From Modicisalibacter radicis (GTDB taxonomy: Bacteria; Pseudomonadota; Gammaproteobacteria; Pseudomonadales; Halomonadaceae): a stretch of DNA of 64,000 nt. The position numbers and the translations under genes are program-made. A model generated the notes under the pieces. It was given only the letters and a program-made list of their open reading frames with translations. It was not told where the DNA came from and did no database searches. The stretch is from positions 62,001 through 126,000 of the forward strand of contig NZ_CAAHFN010000120.1 in the NCBI RefSeq assembly GCF_900961225.1, written 5' to 3'. Positions 62,254-64,000 of the stretch are shown here, one piece after another (the first letter of the stretch is position 1; the number at the start of each line of letters is the position of its first letter).

Positions 62254-64000
62254 ATGACCACGCCTTTCGTTCACCTCCGCGTCCACAGCGAATATTCCCT
62301 CGTCGATGGCCTGGTACGCCTCAAGCCGCTGGTCGCGGCGACCGCCGAGGCCGGCATGCCGGCGATGGCGGTTACCGACGAGGCCAACCTGTTCGGCCTG
62401 GTCAAGGGCTACAAGGCGGCGCTCGGCGCCGGCCTCAAGCCGATCATCGGCGCCGACCTGTGGCTCGAGAACCCCTTCGACGACAGTCATCCCTACCGGC
62501 TGACGCTGCTGGCGATGAACGACGTCGGCTACCGAAATCTTACCGAGCTGATCTCGCGGGGCTGGCTGGAAGGCCAGCGGCAGGGTATCTCGGTGCTCAA
62601 GAAGGAGTGGATCTTCGCCCAGAGCGAAGGGCTCATCGCGCTGTCGGGCGCGCGGGAGGGCGAGATCGGACGCTTTCTTCTCGCCGGTCACCAGGCCGGG
62701 GCGCGCACGGTGCTCGAGGAGTGGCAGCAGCACTTTCCCGGGCGCTTCTATCTCGAACTGCAACGTACCGAGCGCCAGTACGACGAGGAGTGCCTGCACC
62801 TGTCGGTGGAGCTGGCCGGCGAGACCGCGACCCCGGTGGTGGCGACCAACGACGTGCGTTTCCTAACCCGCGAGGATTTCTGGGCCCACGAGACCCGGGT
62901 CTCGATCGGCGAGGGCAAGGCGCTCGACGACCGCCGGCGCGAGCGTCGCTACAGCGAGGAGCAGTACCTCAAGAGCCCGGCGGAGATGGCCGAACTGTTC
63001 GCCGACATCCCCGAGGCGCTCGAGAACAGCGTGATGATCGCCGCGCGCTGCAACGTCGACGTGCGGCTCGGCGAGATATTCCTGCCCGAATTCCCGATCC
63101 CCGAGGGGATGACCCTCGACGGCTTCTTCCGCAAGGTCTCCCACGACGGCCTGAGCGAGCGCCTGACGCAGCTGTTCGAGGGCGAGGCGGCGATCTACGC
63201 CGGTCGCGATCGCGCCGAGCACGAAAGCGCCTATCGCGAGCGGCTGGACTTCGAGCTCGACATCATCATCAAGATGGGCTTTCCGGGCTATTTCCTGATC
63301 GTCATGGACTTCATCCGGTGGGCCAAGGACAACGACATCCCGGTGGGGCCGGGCCGTGGTTCCGGGGCCGGCTCGCTGGTCGCCTACGCGCTCAAGATCA
63401 CCGATCTCGACCCGCTGGAATACGACCTGCTGTTCGAGCGCTTCCTTAACCCCGAACGCGTCTCGATGCCCGACTTCGACGTCGACTTCTGCATGGAAAA
63501 GCGCGACGACGTCATCGAGTACGTCGCCGAACGCTACGGCCGCGATGCGGTGTCGCAGATCGTCACCTTCGGCACCATGGCCGCCAAGGCGGTGGTGCGC
63601 GACGTGGCGCGCGCCCAGGGCAAGCCCTACTCGCTGGGCGACAAGCTCTCCAAGCTGATCCCCTTCGAGGTCGGCATGACCCTGGCCAAGGCGCATGAGC
63701 AGGAGGAGGCGCTGCGCGACTACCTCGCCAATGACGAGGAGGCGCAGGAGATCTGGGACATGGCGCTCAAGCTCGAGGGCATCACCCGCGGCACCGGCAA
63801 GCACGCCGGCGGGGTGGTGATCGCGCCGACCAAGCTCACCGACTTCTCGCCGCTGTTGTGCGACGAGGGCGGCGGCAGCCTGGTGGTGCAGTTCGACAAG
63901 AATGATATCGAGGACGCCGGACTGGTCAAGTTCGACTTTCTCGGCCTGCGTACCCTGACGATCATCGACTGGGCGCTGGAGATGGTCGACAGGGTGCGCG
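62254..64000 (+). CDS. dnaE: DNA polymerase III alpha subunit (5' part, cut by window end)
   Basis: The first 582 codons of the replicative polymerase. The N-terminal PHP domain starts FVHLRVHSEYSLVDGL. The polymerase active site is present: Asp407 and Asp409 in MPDFDVDF and Asp561 in LVKFDFLGLRTL correspond to the three catalytic aspartates of E. coli. GPGRGSGAGSLVAYAL is the conserved palm sequence. The frame stays open to the window edge. It follows rnhB by 86 bp, the usual gene order. Confidence 0.97.
   Translation, partial: MTTPFVHLRVHSEYSLVDGLVRLKPLVAATAEAGMPAMAVTDEANLFGLVKGYKAALGAGLKPIIGADLWLENPFDDSHPYRLTLLAMNDVGYRNLTELISRGWLEGQRQGISVLKKEWIFAQSEGLIALSGAREGEIGRFLLAGHQAGARTVLEEWQQHFPGRFYLELQRTERQYDEECLHLSVELAGETATPVVATNDVRFLTREDFWAHETRVSIGEGKALDDRRRERRYSEEQYLKSPAEMAELFADIPEALENSVMIAARCNVDVRLGEIFLPEFPIPEGMTLDGFFRKVSHDGLSERLTQLFEGEAAIYAGRDRAEHESAYRERLDFELDIIIKMGFPGYFLIVMDFIRWAKDNDIPVGPGRGSGAGSLVAYALKITDLDPLEYDLLFERFLNPERVSMPDFDVDFCMEKRDDVIEYVAERYGRDAVSQIVTFGTMAAKAVVRDVARAQGKPYSLGDKLSKLIPFEVGMTLAKAHEQEEALRDYLANDEEAQEIWDMALKLEGITRGTGKHAGGVVIAPTKLTDFSPLLCDEGGGSLVVQFDKNDIEDAGLVKFDFLGLRTLTIIDWALEMVDRVR

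Overview
The window is high-GC gammaproteobacterial chromosome carrying almost only housekeeping genes, packed in long co-directional runs. The gene orders (ftsYEX-rpoH; coaBC-dut-algC-argB-slmA; rpmB-rpmG-mutM; map-glnD next to dap genes; rpsB-tsf-pyrH-frr-uppS-cdsA-dxr-rseP-bamA-skp-lpxD-fabZ-lpxA-lpxB-rnhB-dnaE) and a sugar-acid catabolic cluster with a TRAP transporter suggest a halophilic member of the Halomonadaceae (Halomonas/Chromohalobacter-like). The family assignment is inference; no rRNA gene is present to confirm it. I see no tRNA or rRNA genes, no CRISPR array, no prophage and no intact insertion sequence.

Layout. 1-3140 (+): 3' end of ftsY, ftsE, ftsX and rpoH, the last preceded by a sigma-E-type promoter. 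3250-8280 (-): coaBC, dut, algC, argB and slmA. 8365-17033 (-): a catabolic operon read gntR, manD/rspA-like gene, L-gulonate-type 5-dehydrogenase, TRAP dctPQM, uxuB, uxuA. With a lipoprotein acid phosphatase (17239-18123, +) it separates coaBC from radC, which adjoin in many relatives. 18216-25007 (+): radC, rpmB, rpmG, mutM, rlmI, a DUF2007 protein, a hotdog thioesterase, alanine dehydrogenase and trpS. 25073-39017: a mixed-strand region with an S9 peptidase, a TsuA/YedE-like transporter, an acetylpolyamine amidohydrolase-like gene, NAD-malic enzyme, aconitase, a CPXCG mini-protein, a 2-Cys peroxiredoxin behind an OxyR-like site, thioredoxin reductase, slyX, a membrane-tethered cold-shock-domain protein and a CDF cation exporter. 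39039-39180: a MITE-like inverted-repeat element. 39205-47156 (-): a small conserved gene, dapE, dapD, an ArsC/Spx-like gene, dapC, glnD and map. 47446-64000 (+): translation, isoprenoid and lipid precursor, outer-membrane assembly and lipid A genes ending in a truncated dnaE.

How the genes fit together. The sugar-acid cluster reads as one route: DctPQM imports a sugar acid; the 5-dehydrogenase would oxidise L-gulonate (or a related aldonate) to fructuronate; UxuB reduces fructuronate to D-mannonate; UxuA, perhaps helped by the ManD-like enzyme, dehydrates D-mannonate to 2-keto-3-deoxygluconate. No KDG kinase or aldolase lies in the window. DapC, DapD and DapE are three steps of the succinylase lysine/diaminopimelate route. 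RseP, BamA, Skp, LpxD, FabZ, LpxA and LpxB form the envelope-biogenesis block, and the sigma-E-type promoter at rpoH would link envelope stress to the heat-shock response. Peroxiredoxin and thioredoxin reductase form an antioxidant pair.

Novelty. I found no clearly undescribed multi-gene system. The best leads are the membrane-anchored cold-shock protein with its structured upstream region, the uxu/manD/TRAP block inside a conserved neighbourhood, a 20-of-22-position palindrome plus heptamer repeat upstream of the phosphatase, the MITE-like element, and well-formed regulatory sites before rpoH and the peroxiredoxin gene.
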